Below are positions 40,981-50,188 of a stretch of 64,000 nucleotides of DNA, in pieces (the stretch's first letter is position 1; the number at the start of each line of letters is the position of its first letter). Source of the stretch: Halobellus sp. Atlit-31R (GTDB lineage: Archaea > Halobacteriota > Halobacteria > Halobacteriales > Haloferacaceae). The translations under genes were made by a program, and so were the position numbers. The notes under the pieces are model-generated. The model did not search any database. It was given only the letters and a program-made list of their open reading frames with translations, and was not told the origin of the DNA. The stretch is from positions 186,001 through 250,000 of the forward strand of contig QPLR01000004.1 of the NCBI GenBank assembly GCA_003665935.1. Reading direction: 5' to 3'.

Positions 40981-40990
40981 TACAAATACG
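40981..40990 (-). promoter_or_regulatory. TATA box for the mftABCF operon
   Basis: On the minus strand CGTATTTGTA lies 25-34 bases upstream of the mftA ATG. This predicts a nearly leaderless message for mftA and the downstream mft genes. Confidence 0.6.
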
Positions 40991-41100
40991 TTTGGATGAT
41001 TTGACAGGAAGCGGAGAGAACCCTGCGACGGCGCTCGATAGACAGCCGTGTGCCGGTAAGCCGGTGTATACTTTTCTCCGGACCCGCCGAACCCGGTGGT

Positions 41101-41589
41101 ATGGATCCCGTCCGGAGTAGCCTGGCCGGCGGCGTCGCGGCCACCGCTGTCCTACTCGTGTTTCTCCTGGCCCTCGACGTCGTTCTCGGTGGTACGAACC
41201 TGTTCGTGTTCGCGACGTTCACGAGCCTGTGTGCGGTCGGCGGCCCGCCGTACTGCGAACTCGGGAGCCCGGCTGCGACACTGCTGACCTACACCTGGTT
41301 CGCACTGTTGTTCGCGGTCGCGTGGCCGCTCCTGTTCGGCGGATTCACGTGGGGGCTCCCCGGAGAGTCCGGAATCGCTCACGGACTGGCGTTCGGGTTG
41401 GTCCTCTGGTCGGGCTACGTCGTCGTCGTCCTCTTCTCGATCGGGTTCGGCGGTGAGTCCCTGGCAGAGAACCTCCCGTTTCTGACCGTCACGCTGCTGT
41501 CGTATCTGGTGTACGGGATCGTCTTGGGTGGCGGCTACGATCACTTCGCGCACCACAGGACGTTCCTGAGCGAAGAAACACCGTCGTAA
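41101..41589 (+). CDS. Membrane protein with about four transmembrane segments
   Basis: A 162-residue protein beginning MDPVRSSLAGGVAATAV at the ATG at 41101. Likely membrane segments are about 10-40, 58-80, 90-112 and 122-150. It ends in a cytosolic His-rich tail (YDHFAHHRTF). The family is not recognised. It is divergent from mftA, with about 145 bases between them, and co-directional with the ZIP transporter. Confidence 0.7.
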   Translation: MDPVRSSLAGGVAATAVLLVFLLALDVVLGGTNLFVFATFTSLCAVGGPPYCELGSPAATLLTYTWFALLFAVAWPLLFGGFTWGLPGESGIAHGLAFGLVLWSGYVVVVLFSIGFGGESLAENLPFLTVTLLSYLVYGIVLGGGYDHFAHHRTFLSEETPS

Positions 41590-41622
41590 CGGGGTAGTAC
41601 GGGCTCCGTAACAGCAGTGCGA

Positions 41623-42381
41623 ATGAACACGCTCGGCTGGATCGTCGTCGCGACCGTCGCCATCAGTCTCACCGCGTGGATCGGCGTTCTCGCGTTGTTT
41701 CTGCGCGAGGAGTTGCTCGACAGCCTCCTGCTGGGTTTCGTCGCGTTCGCTGCGGGCAGTCTCCTCGGCGGCGCGTTTCTGCACCTGCTGCCGCGAGCTA
41801 TCGCCGAGTCACCGTCCGAAGACCTCTCTCCGGTGTTTCTCTCCCTGCTCGGTGGGTTCTGTCTGTTCTACGTACTCGAACAGTTCCTCCACTGGCACCA
41901 CGACCACGCGGCGACGCGCGAGTACGAACCGGTCTCGTATCTGGTCTTGGTCTCGGACTCGCTCCACAACTTCCTCGACGGTCTGGTGATCGCCGGGGCG
42001 TTCCGCGTCGGGACGCCGCTCGGCGTCGTCACGACGCTGGCGATCGCGCTCCACGAGGTCCCCCAGGAGATCGGTGACTTCGGGGTGTTGATCTACGGCG
42101 GATTCGGGCGACGTCGCGCGCTCGTTCTCAACTACCTCACGCAAGCGACCGTGATCCTCGGCGGCGTCGTCGGCTTCTACCTGAGCGACGTCGTCACCGG
42201 TCTTCCGTCGGTGCTGCTGTCGTTCGCCGCCGGCAACTTCGTCTACATCGCCAGTTCGGACCTGATTCCCGAGATCAAAGCCGAGAGCGGAGCCCGCCGC
42301 TCGATCCTCTACTTCCTGGTGTTCCTGACCGGAATCACGCTGATGCTCGGAATCCGTCATCTCGGAGCCGTCCTTCGATAG
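41623..42381 (+). CDS. ZIP-family metal transporter
   Basis: A 252-residue polytopic protein with ZIP signatures: GSLLGGAFLHLLPRAI in TM2, the LHNFLDGLVIAGAF block in TM4 and LHEVPQEIGDFGVLI in TM5, whose His and Glu residues line the metal path. A His-containing loop (HWHHDHAATREYE) lies between TM3 and TM4. It would import or equilibrate zinc, iron or manganese. The ATG at 41623 is preferred to a GTG two codons upstream. Confidence 0.9.
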   Translation: MNTLGWIVVATVAISLTAWIGVLALFLREELLDSLLLGFVAFAAGSLLGGAFLHLLPRAIAESPSEDLSPVFLSLLGGFCLFYVLEQFLHWHHDHAATREYEPVSYLVLVSDSLHNFLDGLVIAGAFRVGTPLGVVTTLAIALHEVPQEIGDFGVLIYGGFGRRRALVLNYLTQATVILGGVVGFYLSDVVTGLPSVLLSFAAGNFVYIASSDLIPEIKAESGARRSILYFLVFLTGITLMLGIRHLGAVLR

Positions 42382-42481
42382 CACGCCCCCACTGCGCGGC
42401 GGTCACGATCCGGGACGGACGTGCCGGACCGACCGACGTGAAGCCTGCCACTCAAGTACCCTGAGAACGAACCGGTGGTCA

Positions 42482-42721
42482 ATGCCAATCGTTGAAGTGA
42501 CACTCCCGGACGAACTGCTGAGCGAGTTCGAGCAGCTGGTCGACCAAGAGTTCGTGACCGAAGAGCAGGCGGTCGAGGAGCTTCTCAGTATGGGTATCGA
42601 CGCCTACAACGTCGAAGTCGTCGACGAGAGCGAACCCGGTGACGACTTTATGGAAGGCGCGGAGAACAACCTCTTCGACACCGCCTCCGACCCCGGCGGT
42701 CTCGACGACGACACGCTGTAA
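42482..42721 (+). CDS. Small acidic protein with a ribbon-helix-helix-like N terminus
   Basis: A 79-residue protein. PIVEVTLPDELLSEFEQLVDQEFVTEEQAVEELLSMGIDAY resembles a ribbon-helix-helix (CopG-like) fold and is followed by a disordered acidic tail. Similar short proteins are common in haloarchaea, but no target is known to me. Confidence 0.7.
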   Translation: MPIVEVTLPDELLSEFEQLVDQEFVTEEQAVEELLSMGIDAYNVEVVDESEPGDDFMEGAENNLFDTASDPGGLDDDTL

Positions 42722-42774
42722 CGCGTCGCGACCGCGGCTTCTCCGTTCTCCGAGGACCTCCCAGCGGCCGCGCT

Positions 42775-44241
42775 TCAGTCGTCGGCGGGCGTCGGCTGCC
42801 GAACGGATCCGGTCCGCCACGTGTCGCGGCGATACCACGCGTAGGCGATGAGCGCGCCGGCGACGTTCGAGATCGGAAACGCCATCCAGATCCCGGTCGA
42901 GCCCTGACTGAGCGACGCGACGTACGCGACCGGGATGCGGATCAGACCGAGCATCATCACCGAGATCGCGGCCGCGACGAGCGTCTTCCCCGCGCCGCGG
43001 AAACTCCCGGTGTAGGCGCGCATCACCCCGATGAAGCCGAACGTGGGGGCCACCCACCGGAGGAAGTCGACGCCGACGCGGATGACTTCGGGGTCGTTCG
43101 TGAAGACGGCGATGATCGGCCGCGTCGCGACCAGCGCGACCACGCCGGCGAGCGAGAGGACGACGAGCATCCACTTCGCGGCGAAGTCCGCCGCCGCCCC
43201 GGCGCGGTCGGGTTTCTCGGCCCCGATGTTCTGGCCGGTCATCGTCTCGACGCCCCTGGCGACCGCGATCGCCGGGAGGAAGATGACCGAGAACACGCGC
43301 ACGCCGATCCCGTAGGCTGCGACCACCGTCGTGGGGAACATCCCGACGACGATGAGCAGTAGATTCACCGAGAGCGCGCGACCGGTGCCCTCGATCGACG
43401 CGGGGACTCCAATGTCGAGCAGACGGCGGAGGTAGGTGAGGTCCGGGCGCATCTGGCTCGGTCGGATCCGGACCCCGCGGACCCCCTCGATCATCACCGC
43501 GATGCCGACGAGGAACGCGAGCGCGCGCGAGAACACCGTCGCGATCGCCGCGCCGGTGATCCCAGAGCCCGTGTAGCCCGTCGACGCCAGCAGCGAGGCC
43601 TCCAGGCCGCGGAGCCCGAGCATTCCGAACAGTGGGTTACTGTCGAATCCGAAGATGAGGATCGGGTCCAAGGCGATGTTCAGCACGACCGACCCGAACA
43701 TCACGAGCATCGGGGTGACCGTATCGCCGTAGCCGCGCATCAGCGCGATGAAGACGAAGAAGCCGAACATGAAGGGCAGTCCGGCGGCGATCACCTGCAT
43801 GTAGCCCGTCGCGAGCGGGTGCACGGCCTCGGACGCGCCGAGGAAGCGGATGAACGGCCCGACGGCGGCGTAGCCCACCGCGCCCAGTACGATCGAGCCG
43901 AGAAGCGAGAACATCACCGTCTGAGAGGCGGCGTACTCCGCTTCGGACTCCTCGCCGGCCCCGATGTGCTGTGCGACGAGGACGCTGCCCGCCACCGACA
44001 GCCCCATCCCCAGCGCGATGAGCAGGAAGACCATCGGGAACGCGAAACTGATCGCGGCCAGCGCCTCCGTGCTGTACTGGCCCACCCAGAACGTGTCCGC
44101 GAGGTTGTACGCGGTCTGCAGCAGGTTCGTGATGACGATCGGCAGCGAGAGGAAGAACAGCGGACGGCCGATCCCGCCGCTCGTCAGATTCAGTTCCTCG
44201 GGACCCTTGAACAGCGAGCCGATCCGGTCGCCGAGGCTCAT
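42775..44241 (-). CDS. MATE-family efflux transporter
   Basis: A 488-residue protein with 12 hydrophobic segments in two similar halves. Family landmarks are LSLPIVITNLLQTAYNLADTFWVG near residue 30, GAGEESEAEYAASQTV near 95, MTGQNIGAEKPDRA near 325 and FRGAGKTLVAAAISV near 420. It is an ion-coupled drug or organic-cation exporter. Its ATG overlaps the stop of the TetR gene (ATGA), so the regulator is co-transcribed. Confidence 0.92.
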   Translation of the reverse strand: MSLGDRIGSLFKGPEELNLTSGGIGRPLFFLSLPIVITNLLQTAYNLADTFWVGQYSTEALAAISFAFPMVFLLIALGMGLSVAGSVLVAQHIGAGEESEAEYAASQTVMFSLLGSIVLGAVGYAAVGPFIRFLGASEAVHPLATGYMQVIAAGLPFMFGFFVFIALMRGYGDTVTPMLVMFGSVVLNIALDPILIFGFDSNPLFGMLGLRGLEASLLASTGYTGSGITGAAIATVFSRALAFLVGIAVMIEGVRGVRIRPSQMRPDLTYLRRLLDIGVPASIEGTGRALSVNLLLIVVGMFPTTVVAAYGIGVRVFSVIFLPAIAVARGVETMTGQNIGAEKPDRAGAAADFAAKWMLVVLSLAGVVALVATRPIIAVFTNDPEVIRVGVDFLRWVAPTFGFIGVMRAYTGSFRGAGKTLVAAAISVMMLGLIRIPVAYVASLSQGSTGIWMAFPISNVAGALIAYAWYRRDTWRTGSVRQPTPADD

Positions 44242-44870
44242 TCGGTGCCCCCTGCACCGACGGCCTCGGACTTCGAGTCTGTCCCGAGTCCGGCTTCGCG
44301 ACCGGCGCACAGCGCTTCTCGGATGTACGCGCCGACCGCGGCGCTCGAATCCTCCAGCGAGTGGCCGACGGCGACGTGCCGCGTCTGCGCCCCGTTCACG
44401 TACGTGGTGAGAAACGACGCGACGGCGTCGGGGTCGACGTCGTCGCCGAACGTTCCGTCGGCGACGCCCTCGGCGACGACGTCGCGGACCGCGGCAGCGA
44501 AGGCGTCGTCGAAGCGTCGCAGCCGCTCTCGGAACGCCTCGTCGTACGGCGACTGCGCTTTGATCTCTAAGAGTGCCGTCTGAAACGCCGGCGCGTCCGA
44601 GCGCTCGGCCACGAGCGCGTCGACGAGTGCCCGCAGTCGTTCCGCGGGCGTCTCGCCCGAGGGGTCGGCGATGCGATCCTCGAACTGCTCGTAGAGGTGG
44701 TCCAGATACGCCACGAGGAGGTCGTGCTTGCCGTCGTAGTGGTAGTGGATCGACGCCTTACAGTGGTCCGTCTCGTCGGCGATGTCCTGCAGCGTCACGT
44801 CCGCGTAGCCGTGTTTACAGAGGGCGCTGTGGGTGGCGTGTAGAATCTCCGTCGCCGTGTCCGTAGTCAT
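44238..44870 (-). CDS. TetR-family transcriptional regulator
   Basis: A 210-residue TetR protein. The N-terminal helix-turn-helix is ILHATHSALCKHGYADVTLQDIADETDHCKASIHYHYDGKHDLLVAYL (about 9-56). The C-terminal ligand domain is all helical. It is first in a two-gene operon with the MATE pump and most likely represses it. Bacterial mycofactocin loci carry a TetR (MftR), but this gene is 3.3 kb from mftA and tied to the pump, so it is not called MftR. Confidence 0.88.
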   Translation of the reverse strand: MTTDTATEILHATHSALCKHGYADVTLQDIADETDHCKASIHYHYDGKHDLLVAYLDHLYEQFEDRIADPSGETPAERLRALVDALVAERSDAPAFQTALLEIKAQSPYDEAFRERLRRFDDAFAAAVRDVVAEGVADGTFGDDVDPDAVASFLTTYVNGAQTRHVAVGHSLEDSSAAVGAYIREALCAGREAGLGTDSKSEAVGAGGTE

Positions 44871-45305
44871 TGCAGACGCACCATTTCGTATTTCGAACTG
44901 ACTGTCCGGTCAGTCAAAAGGGGTTCGGCTCGAACGGTCTGCGCGTGGGTGTCTCACCCGCGGGCGCTCACCGACCCCTCGTCCGGACTGGCGCAGATCG
45001 CCTGCCGGAATCGGCCGGCTTGCCGTAACGTATCAGTAGCAAATATATCAAATATAAAAACAACAATTACATACTACTCTCGCCCGGCAAAATAAAAATA
45101 CTACACAAACGTATTACATCGCTGATTTAGGGCAAAATGGTCTCTGGAAAGAGACAGACATCGGTACCGATGAGCTCCATTCATACACGAATCTCTATCG
45201 AAGATCAGTCACGAGAGACTCACAGGTATAACCCGCAGACGGCTCTCACTCCCCGTGCTCTGTCCGCCACGGTGCCGCGAGACGAGGCGGCCGATTGGCT
45301 GGCTT
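44871..45305. other. Intergenic region with AT-rich core
   Basis: About 435 bases between the TetR gene and a small coiled-coil gene. Positions 45030-45130 are markedly AT-rich. No coding frame with haloarchaeal composition, repeat or RNA gene was recognised. Confidence 0.45.
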
Positions 45306-45464
45306 TCAGCTCCGGAGTTCTTCGATCCGTTCTTCGAGAGAGTCGATCGCGTCGTCGACCTCCTCGCGCGCTTCGTCGGTCATTTCCTCTGCCTCGTTCG
45401 CTGCCGTGTCGAACGCCTCGCGCACGCGCTGGAGGGCGTCGTTGACTCCGTCTGAGTCGCTCAT
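45306..45464 (-). CDS. Small acidic coiled-coil protein (52 aa)
   Basis: The minus strand from the ATG at 45464 gives 52 residues (MSDSDGVNDALQRVREAF onward) ending LEERIEELRS. It is almost all helix with heptad-like spacing of Leu, Val, Ile and Ala and about one third acidic residues. A TATA-like AATATATATT at 45491-45500 stands 27-36 bases upstream, supporting expression. The codon pattern is haloarchaeal. Function unknown; it is too short for most ORF filters. Confidence 0.7.
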   Translation of the reverse strand: MSDSDGVNDALQRVREAFDTAANEAEEMTDEAREEVDDAIDSLEERIEELRS

Positions 45465-45681
45465 CCCAGTTGACAACTCTACGCTCGTAGAATATATATT
45501 TCGTGCTTCGAAGTCGAATACCTGGGTTCTTTCGTGCGTCTGCTGTCGCTGTGAACCGTAGAGATGTAGCAGTCATAGAGGCGATAAAGGGGCTCGAACG
45601 ACCGTTAAGCGGTCGAAAACTCGCTAAGGACTTCCTTACAAAGGGACGCTTCGGCAGTACTGTATAGATAAGATAGTTCCT

Positions 45682-46761
45682 ATGGATGGGCACCGGTTCG
45701 CCGTCGCGCTGTTCGGGATCGTCCTCTCGGTCGCCATCGGATTTCTCGCCTACCAGTTCGTCGCTCCCCTCACGATCTCGGTGTTCCTGTACTACTCGAC
45801 GCGGCGCTACCACCGACTGCTCAGTCGGTTTCGCCTACCGGCGAACGTCAGGGCGATGATCGTGATGGTGTCGCTCACGGTCCCGCTCATCATTCTCGTC
45901 AGCTACGCGATGCTCCTCCTCGTGATCGAGACCCGGCGGTTCGTCGCCCAGTACGCGCTCGTCGACGTCGCGGCCGAGCGGTTCGAGTGGTTCGGCGGCG
46001 TCAACGAGATCCCGGAGTTCACCGTCGAAGGGCTCTACGCGGCGTACCAGTCCGGCGATCTGGCGCCGTTCATCGACTTCGCAACCCAGCACGCGACGTT
46101 CCTGACGGCGCTCGTCTCTGAGTTCTTCCTGAATCTGTTCATCATCGTCATCGTCACCTACTATCTCCTGGTCGACGGCGACCGCATCAGTCAGTGGCTG
46201 CTCAGATTCGACGACGACGCCATCATCCGAGAGTATCTCGAAGCGGTCGACCGCGAACTCGAGGCAGTCCTCTTCGGCAATCTGCTGAACGTCCTCGCGG
46301 TGTCTCTGATCGCCATCGGCGCGTTCAGCACGTACAACGCCTTCGCGCCGGCTGTCGCGGAGGTCCCCTACCCGGCCCTCGCCGGCGCGCTCACCGGGAT
46401 CGCGAGTCTGGTCCCCGTCGTGGGGATGAAGATCGTCTACGTCCCGCTGACGGCCGTCGCCGCGTTCCCGATCGCACTCGGCGGCAACCCGTCGAAACTG
46501 GTGTACGTTGGCGGGTTCTTCGCCGTCGCCGCCGTCGTCGTCGACACGATCCCCGACATCGTGTTGCGACCGTTCCTCAGCGGCGAGGAGACGCACGTCG
46601 GACTGCTGATGCTGGCGTACACCCTCGGCCCGGTCGTCCTCGGGTTCTACGGTCTCTTCTTCGCCCCGATCCTCCTGGTCGTCGGCCTGACGTTCGCGAA
46701 TACGGCGCTTCCCCGCCTCCTCGGAGCCTCCGGCGACGCGGAACCGCGGCCGCTGGACTGA
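45682..46761 (+). CDS. AI-2E/PerM-family permease
   Basis: A 359-residue membrane protein. It has an N-terminal helical pair (VALFGIVLSVAIGFLAYQFVAPLTISVFLYYSTRR), a long extramembrane middle, and a C-terminal block containing ALTGIASLVPVVGMKIVYVPLTAVA and PFLSGEETHVGLLMLAYTLGPVVLGFYGLFFAPILLVV, the PerM/YdiK signature. Members include autoinducer-2 exporters and Na/H antiporters, so the cargo is unknown. Confidence 0.87.
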   Translation: MDGHRFAVALFGIVLSVAIGFLAYQFVAPLTISVFLYYSTRRYHRLLSRFRLPANVRAMIVMVSLTVPLIILVSYAMLLLVIETRRFVAQYALVDVAAERFEWFGGVNEIPEFTVEGLYAAYQSGDLAPFIDFATQHATFLTALVSEFFLNLFIIVIVTYYLLVDGDRISQWLLRFDDDAIIREYLEAVDRELEAVLFGNLLNVLAVSLIAIGAFSTYNAFAPAVAEVPYPALAGALTGIASLVPVVGMKIVYVPLTAVAAFPIALGGNPSKLVYVGGFFAVAAVVVDTIPDIVLRPFLSGEETHVGLLMLAYTLGPVVLGFYGLFFAPILLVVGLTFANTALPRLLGASGDAEPRPLD

Positions 46762-47098
46762 GAAGCCCCAAGCGCGGGAAGCGGACCACTCCGACCGCCC
46801 GACGACGCCGTCGCGGTGGCCAAGACGTGTCGCCGAGCGGTATCCGACGGAAACGGCTGTGACAGGCTCGTAACCCTGTCCTGTCGTTTTCCGCGCGGAC
46901 CGTCCATCTCCAGACGTATCGATACCGAGCGCCCCTCGCCGTCGGTGTCGTGTCGTGGTACGATGACACACACTCGAAGTATTCTCACCGATACCGGGGC
47001 AAGAAGCGCTCGCACGTCGCGACCGTTCGTATCGCATCTATTCGAAATCGGATAGATTGCGAATAACAATTCGCCGCGGACCCGTACTAGCCGACACG
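46762..47098. other. Intergenic region, nothing recognised
   Basis: About 340 bases between the permease and halocyanin genes. There is no credible ORF. The last 60 bases are the likely promoter of the halocyanin-like gene. Confidence 0.4.
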
Positions 47099-47887
47099 AT
47101 GCCCCGAGACGAGTCACTCAGCCTCCCGAGACGCCCTCTGATGAAGGCGCTCGGTGCCGGCGGTGCACTGTCGGCGTTCGCCGGGTCTACCGTCGCTCGG
47201 GAGGCGCACGGGCGAGAGGCCGCCGTGGAGAGCGAAGACGACGACGCGAACAGCACCGGCACGGTCCACACGGTCGAGACGCTGATCCGCGCGCCCGCGA
47301 CCAACCCGAACCGGCCCGTGGACTTCTTCTTCCAGCCCACCGGGCTCTATGTGCAACCGGGAGACGTGGTGAAGTTCGTCTTCCGGACGCCCGACCACAA
47401 CGTCGTCGCCTACCACCCGGCGTTCGGGATGCGACGGCGCGTCCCGGTCGGCGTCACCGCGTTCTCCTCTCCGTTACTCGGCTGGCGGCCGGAGTCGATC
47501 CCAGGTGAGCAGATCGAACCACCGGCCGAGATGGGCGGCGACGGCGGGGAGTCGGGGGGCGAACAGTCGGGAGCGGATACCGAAGCCGGCAGTGAGGACG
47601 GCCCGGTCCCGGACACGTGGCTCCACGCCTTCGAGACGCCGGGCGTCTACGACCTGCTCTGTTCGCCCCACGAGTCTTTCGGGATGGCGATACGGGTCGT
47701 CGTCGGCGACGTCACCGAGACGCAGTTCGAGACTGCGAACCCGGATGCCCTCCCAGAGCCCCGAGCGGGCCCTGTCGGACTGGCTCGGGCGGTGCTGACC
47801 GATCCATCGCTCCTGCCCGAGACCGTCGTCAGCGAAGGCAGCATTCCGTGGGAGGCGCTCGAAGCGAACCAGGGCAACGGATCGTAG
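47099..47887 (+). CDS. Secreted halocyanin/plastocyanin-like copper protein
   Basis: A 262-residue protein from the ATG at 47099. The N terminus has a twin-Arg (SLPRRPLMKALGAGGALSAFAGSTVA), consistent with Tat export. The cupredoxin domain has its first copper His in the PDHNVVAY strand and the C-x2-H-x4-M loop in LCSPHESFGM (about 196-205), completing a type-1 blue-copper site. A Gly/Glu/Ser-rich insertion lies at about 140-175. It would carry electrons outside the membrane. Confidence 0.85.
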   Translation: MPRDESLSLPRRPLMKALGAGGALSAFAGSTVAREAHGREAAVESEDDDANSTGTVHTVETLIRAPATNPNRPVDFFFQPTGLYVQPGDVVKFVFRTPDHNVVAYHPAFGMRRRVPVGVTAFSSPLLGWRPESIPGEQIEPPAEMGGDGGESGGEQSGADTEAGSEDGPVPDTWLHAFETPGVYDLLCSPHESFGMAIRVVVGDVTETQFETANPDALPEPRAGPVGLARAVLTDPSLLPETVVSEGSIPWEALEANQGNGS

Positions 47888-47934
47888 CGCCCCCGTCGTA
47901 ACGCTTGTGTCACCGGCGTGACTCTACTACGACA

Positions 47935-49011
47935 GTGGATCACGTCCTCGCGCGAGTTCGCGCGTCCGCCCCGCTTTGGGCCGGCGGCGTCCTGTCGGTC
48001 CTCTTGTTTCTGTTCGGCGTTCGGTTGCTCGGGACGGCGACAGAGGCTGCCGTCGTCCCGCTGCGGCGGCTCTTTCGAGGGTACGTCACCGGCGACGCGC
48101 AGGCGCTCGGCGTGAGTTGGCTCGCGACGTACGCAATCGCGAACGGCTCGATCGTTGCGGCGCTGTCGGTGTCGCTGTTCGACAGCGGCGTCGTCACGGC
48201 GACGCAACTGTTCCTGATGGTCGCTGGCTCCCGCCTCGGCGCTGCCGCCATCGTCGTGCTCCTCGGGGCTCTCGACCACCTGCAGACGCGACGATCCTCG
48301 CTCGGCGAGGCGACGAGTCTCGGCCTCCTGACGTTCCTCCTGACGCACTCGGTGTATCTCCCGGCGACGCTCGTCGGCTACCTCCTGCTCCCTTGGCTGC
48401 AGGGGCCGCTGGCGGCTCTCGGCGCGCGGATCGAGTCGCCACGGCAACTGTCGAGTTTCGACTCCGCGACGACCGGCATCGTCGACGCGCTGGGCGTCCC
48501 GCTCGGATTCGGGGCGGCCGTCGTCGCGCTCTTCGTCAGCCTGCACCTCTTCGACCGGGTGCTCAAGCGAATCGATACGACGTGGCTCCGGGAGCGGCTC
48601 TTCGCTCGGTTTCACCGCGTCTGGGTCGCTCTGGGGCTCGGCGTCGTTCTCACCGGACTCACGACGAGCGTTGCGTTCTCGCTCGGTGTGATCGTCCCGC
48701 TCTACAACCGCGGGTATCTGAAGCGGCGTGAGGTCGTCCCGTACGTTCTCGGCGCGAACCTCGGCACGCTCTTCGATACGGTCCTCGTCGCCGTGGTGCT
48801 GGCGTCGCCGGAGGGCGTCGCGCTCGTCGTCGTGTTGCTCCTCGCGGGCGCGCTCGTCACGGTGGGAGCGGTCCTCAGATTCGAGGTGTACCTGCGGGCC
48901 GTCGAGGCCCTCCACACGCGACTCGTCGAGGAGCGACGCTACTTCGTCGGGTTTCTCGCCCTCCTGACGGTCGTGCCGCTCGTGCTCGCGGTGATCTCGG
49001 TCGGTCTGTAA
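47935..49011 (+). CDS. Na+/phosphate cotransporter-like membrane protein
   Basis: About 358 residues with some nine hydrophobic segments. GVLSVLLFLFGVRLLGTA near the start and GVVLTGLTTSVAFSLGVIVPLYNRGYL plus YVLGANLGTLFDTVLVA later resemble the QSSS-type repeats of NptA/PhoU-linked transporters, though the exact QSSS motif is not present. No ATG fits the N terminus. A GTG at 47935 is chosen, and a TTG at 47905 is possible. Confidence 0.75.
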   Translation: MDHVLARVRASAPLWAGGVLSVLLFLFGVRLLGTATEAAVVPLRRLFRGYVTGDAQALGVSWLATYAIANGSIVAALSVSLFDSGVVTATQLFLMVAGSRLGAAAIVVLLGALDHLQTRRSSLGEATSLGLLTFLLTHSVYLPATLVGYLLLPWLQGPLAALGARIESPRQLSSFDSATTGIVDALGVPLGFGAAVVALFVSLHLFDRVLKRIDTTWLRERLFARFHRVWVALGLGVVLTGLTTSVAFSLGVIVPLYNRGYLKRREVVPYVLGANLGTLFDTVLVAVVLASPEGVALVVVLLLAGALVTVGAVLRFEVYLRAVEALHTRLVEERRYFVGFLALLTVVPLVLAVISVGL

Positions 49012-49076
49012 GAAGTGACCGACTGCCCCGGTCTGAGAGACAGACTTACACTTCGTCTCCACGACAGTTCGAAGCG

Positions 49077-50090
49077 ATGTACCCGCGCCTCAGGACCCTC
49101 CTCTGGAACGACGACGCGCACCGCCTCCGGCTCCCGTGGCGACTACTGGCGCTCGTCGTCGCCATCACACTCTTGGGCCTTCTCGCGTCGCTCGCTGTCG
49201 GCGCACTGTTCAGCGATCGGGTCCGGTCGGTGCTCGCGCTCACCTCGACGCAGTCGACCGCGCAGGCGCTGGTGGCTGCCCGGAACGTCGCCTTCCTCGG
49301 GACTCAACTCCTCGTGACGATCGGCGGCGTCTATCTGGCCGGGCGGTTCGTGGACCGGCGGTGGTTCCGCGACTTCGGCTTTCGATTCGACCAGTCGTGG
49401 TGGGCCGACCTCGGCTTCGGTCTCGCGCTCGGTGCTGGGCTGATGACGGGCATCTTCGTCGTCGAACTGCTCGCCGGCTGGGTTACGGTCACGGAGCTGT
49501 TCTACGTCGCGCGTACGGGATTCAGCTTCTGGCCGTGGTTTCTGTGGGGGTTGGCCACGTTCGTCGCCGTCGGGGTCTACGAGGAGCTGCTGTTCCGCGG
49601 CTACCTCCTCACGAATCTCTCGGAGGGCTTCACCTGGTTCGAGCGGCTCGGGACGCGCGGCGCGGTCGCGACAGCGGTCTTCGCGACGTCGATCCTCTTC
49701 GGCGCCGCACACGCCGGCAACCCGAACGCGACGCTGGCCAGTACGGCCGGCATCGTGCTCGCCGCACTGATGCTCGCGGCCGGCTACGTCCTGACCGGCG
49801 AACTCGCGATTCCGATCGGCCTCCACACGACCTGGAACTTCTTTCAGGGCGTCGTGTTCGGCTTCCCCGTCAGCGGGACTGCGAACGGCGTCTCGGTCGT
49901 CGCGATCTCACAGTCCGGCCCCCGCGTCGTCACCGGCGGCGCGTTCGGCCCGGAGGCGGGGCTGCTCGGCCTCGCGGCCGCCGCTGTCGGAGCCGCGTCT
50001 ACCGTTTGGTGGGTCCGGTGGCGCACGGGAACTGTCGGCGTCTCTCAGGCGGTCGTCGTGCCGCACCTCCGACGCTCCGGCGGCGAGTAG
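49077..50090 (+). CDS. CPBP-family intramembrane metalloprotease
   Basis: A 337-residue membrane protein with the three CAAX-protease/bacteriocin-processing motifs: EELLFRGYLL (about 174-183), FGAAHAGNPN (about 209-218) and LHTTWNF (about 249-255). They supply the Glu-Glu, His and His metal ligands. Seven to eight hydrophobic segments surround them. The substrate is unknown. Confidence 0.9.
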   Translation: MYPRLRTLLWNDDAHRLRLPWRLLALVVAITLLGLLASLAVGALFSDRVRSVLALTSTQSTAQALVAARNVAFLGTQLLVTIGGVYLAGRFVDRRWFRDFGFRFDQSWWADLGFGLALGAGLMTGIFVVELLAGWVTVTELFYVARTGFSFWPWFLWGLATFVAVGVYEELLFRGYLLTNLSEGFTWFERLGTRGAVATAVFATSILFGAAHAGNPNATLASTAGIVLAALMLAAGYVLTGELAIPIGLHTTWNFFQGVVFGFPVSGTANGVSVVAISQSGPRVVTGGAFGPEAGLLGLAAAAVGAASTVWWVRWRTGTVGVSQAVVVPHLRRSGGE

Positions 50091-50188
50091 ACCGCGCGAC
50101 GCTCGCGCGGTGGCTGTCCGTCCGCTCGGGCGCACTCGCCGCCGACGAAACAGTTGGATTTTTACTCACAGATCGAATGCTGAGTGGT

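Noticed and set aside
44238..44870. TetR gene as the mycofactocin regulator MftR
   Set aside because: It overlaps the MATE pump gene in an operon and is separated from mftA by three other transcription units, so pump control is more likely.
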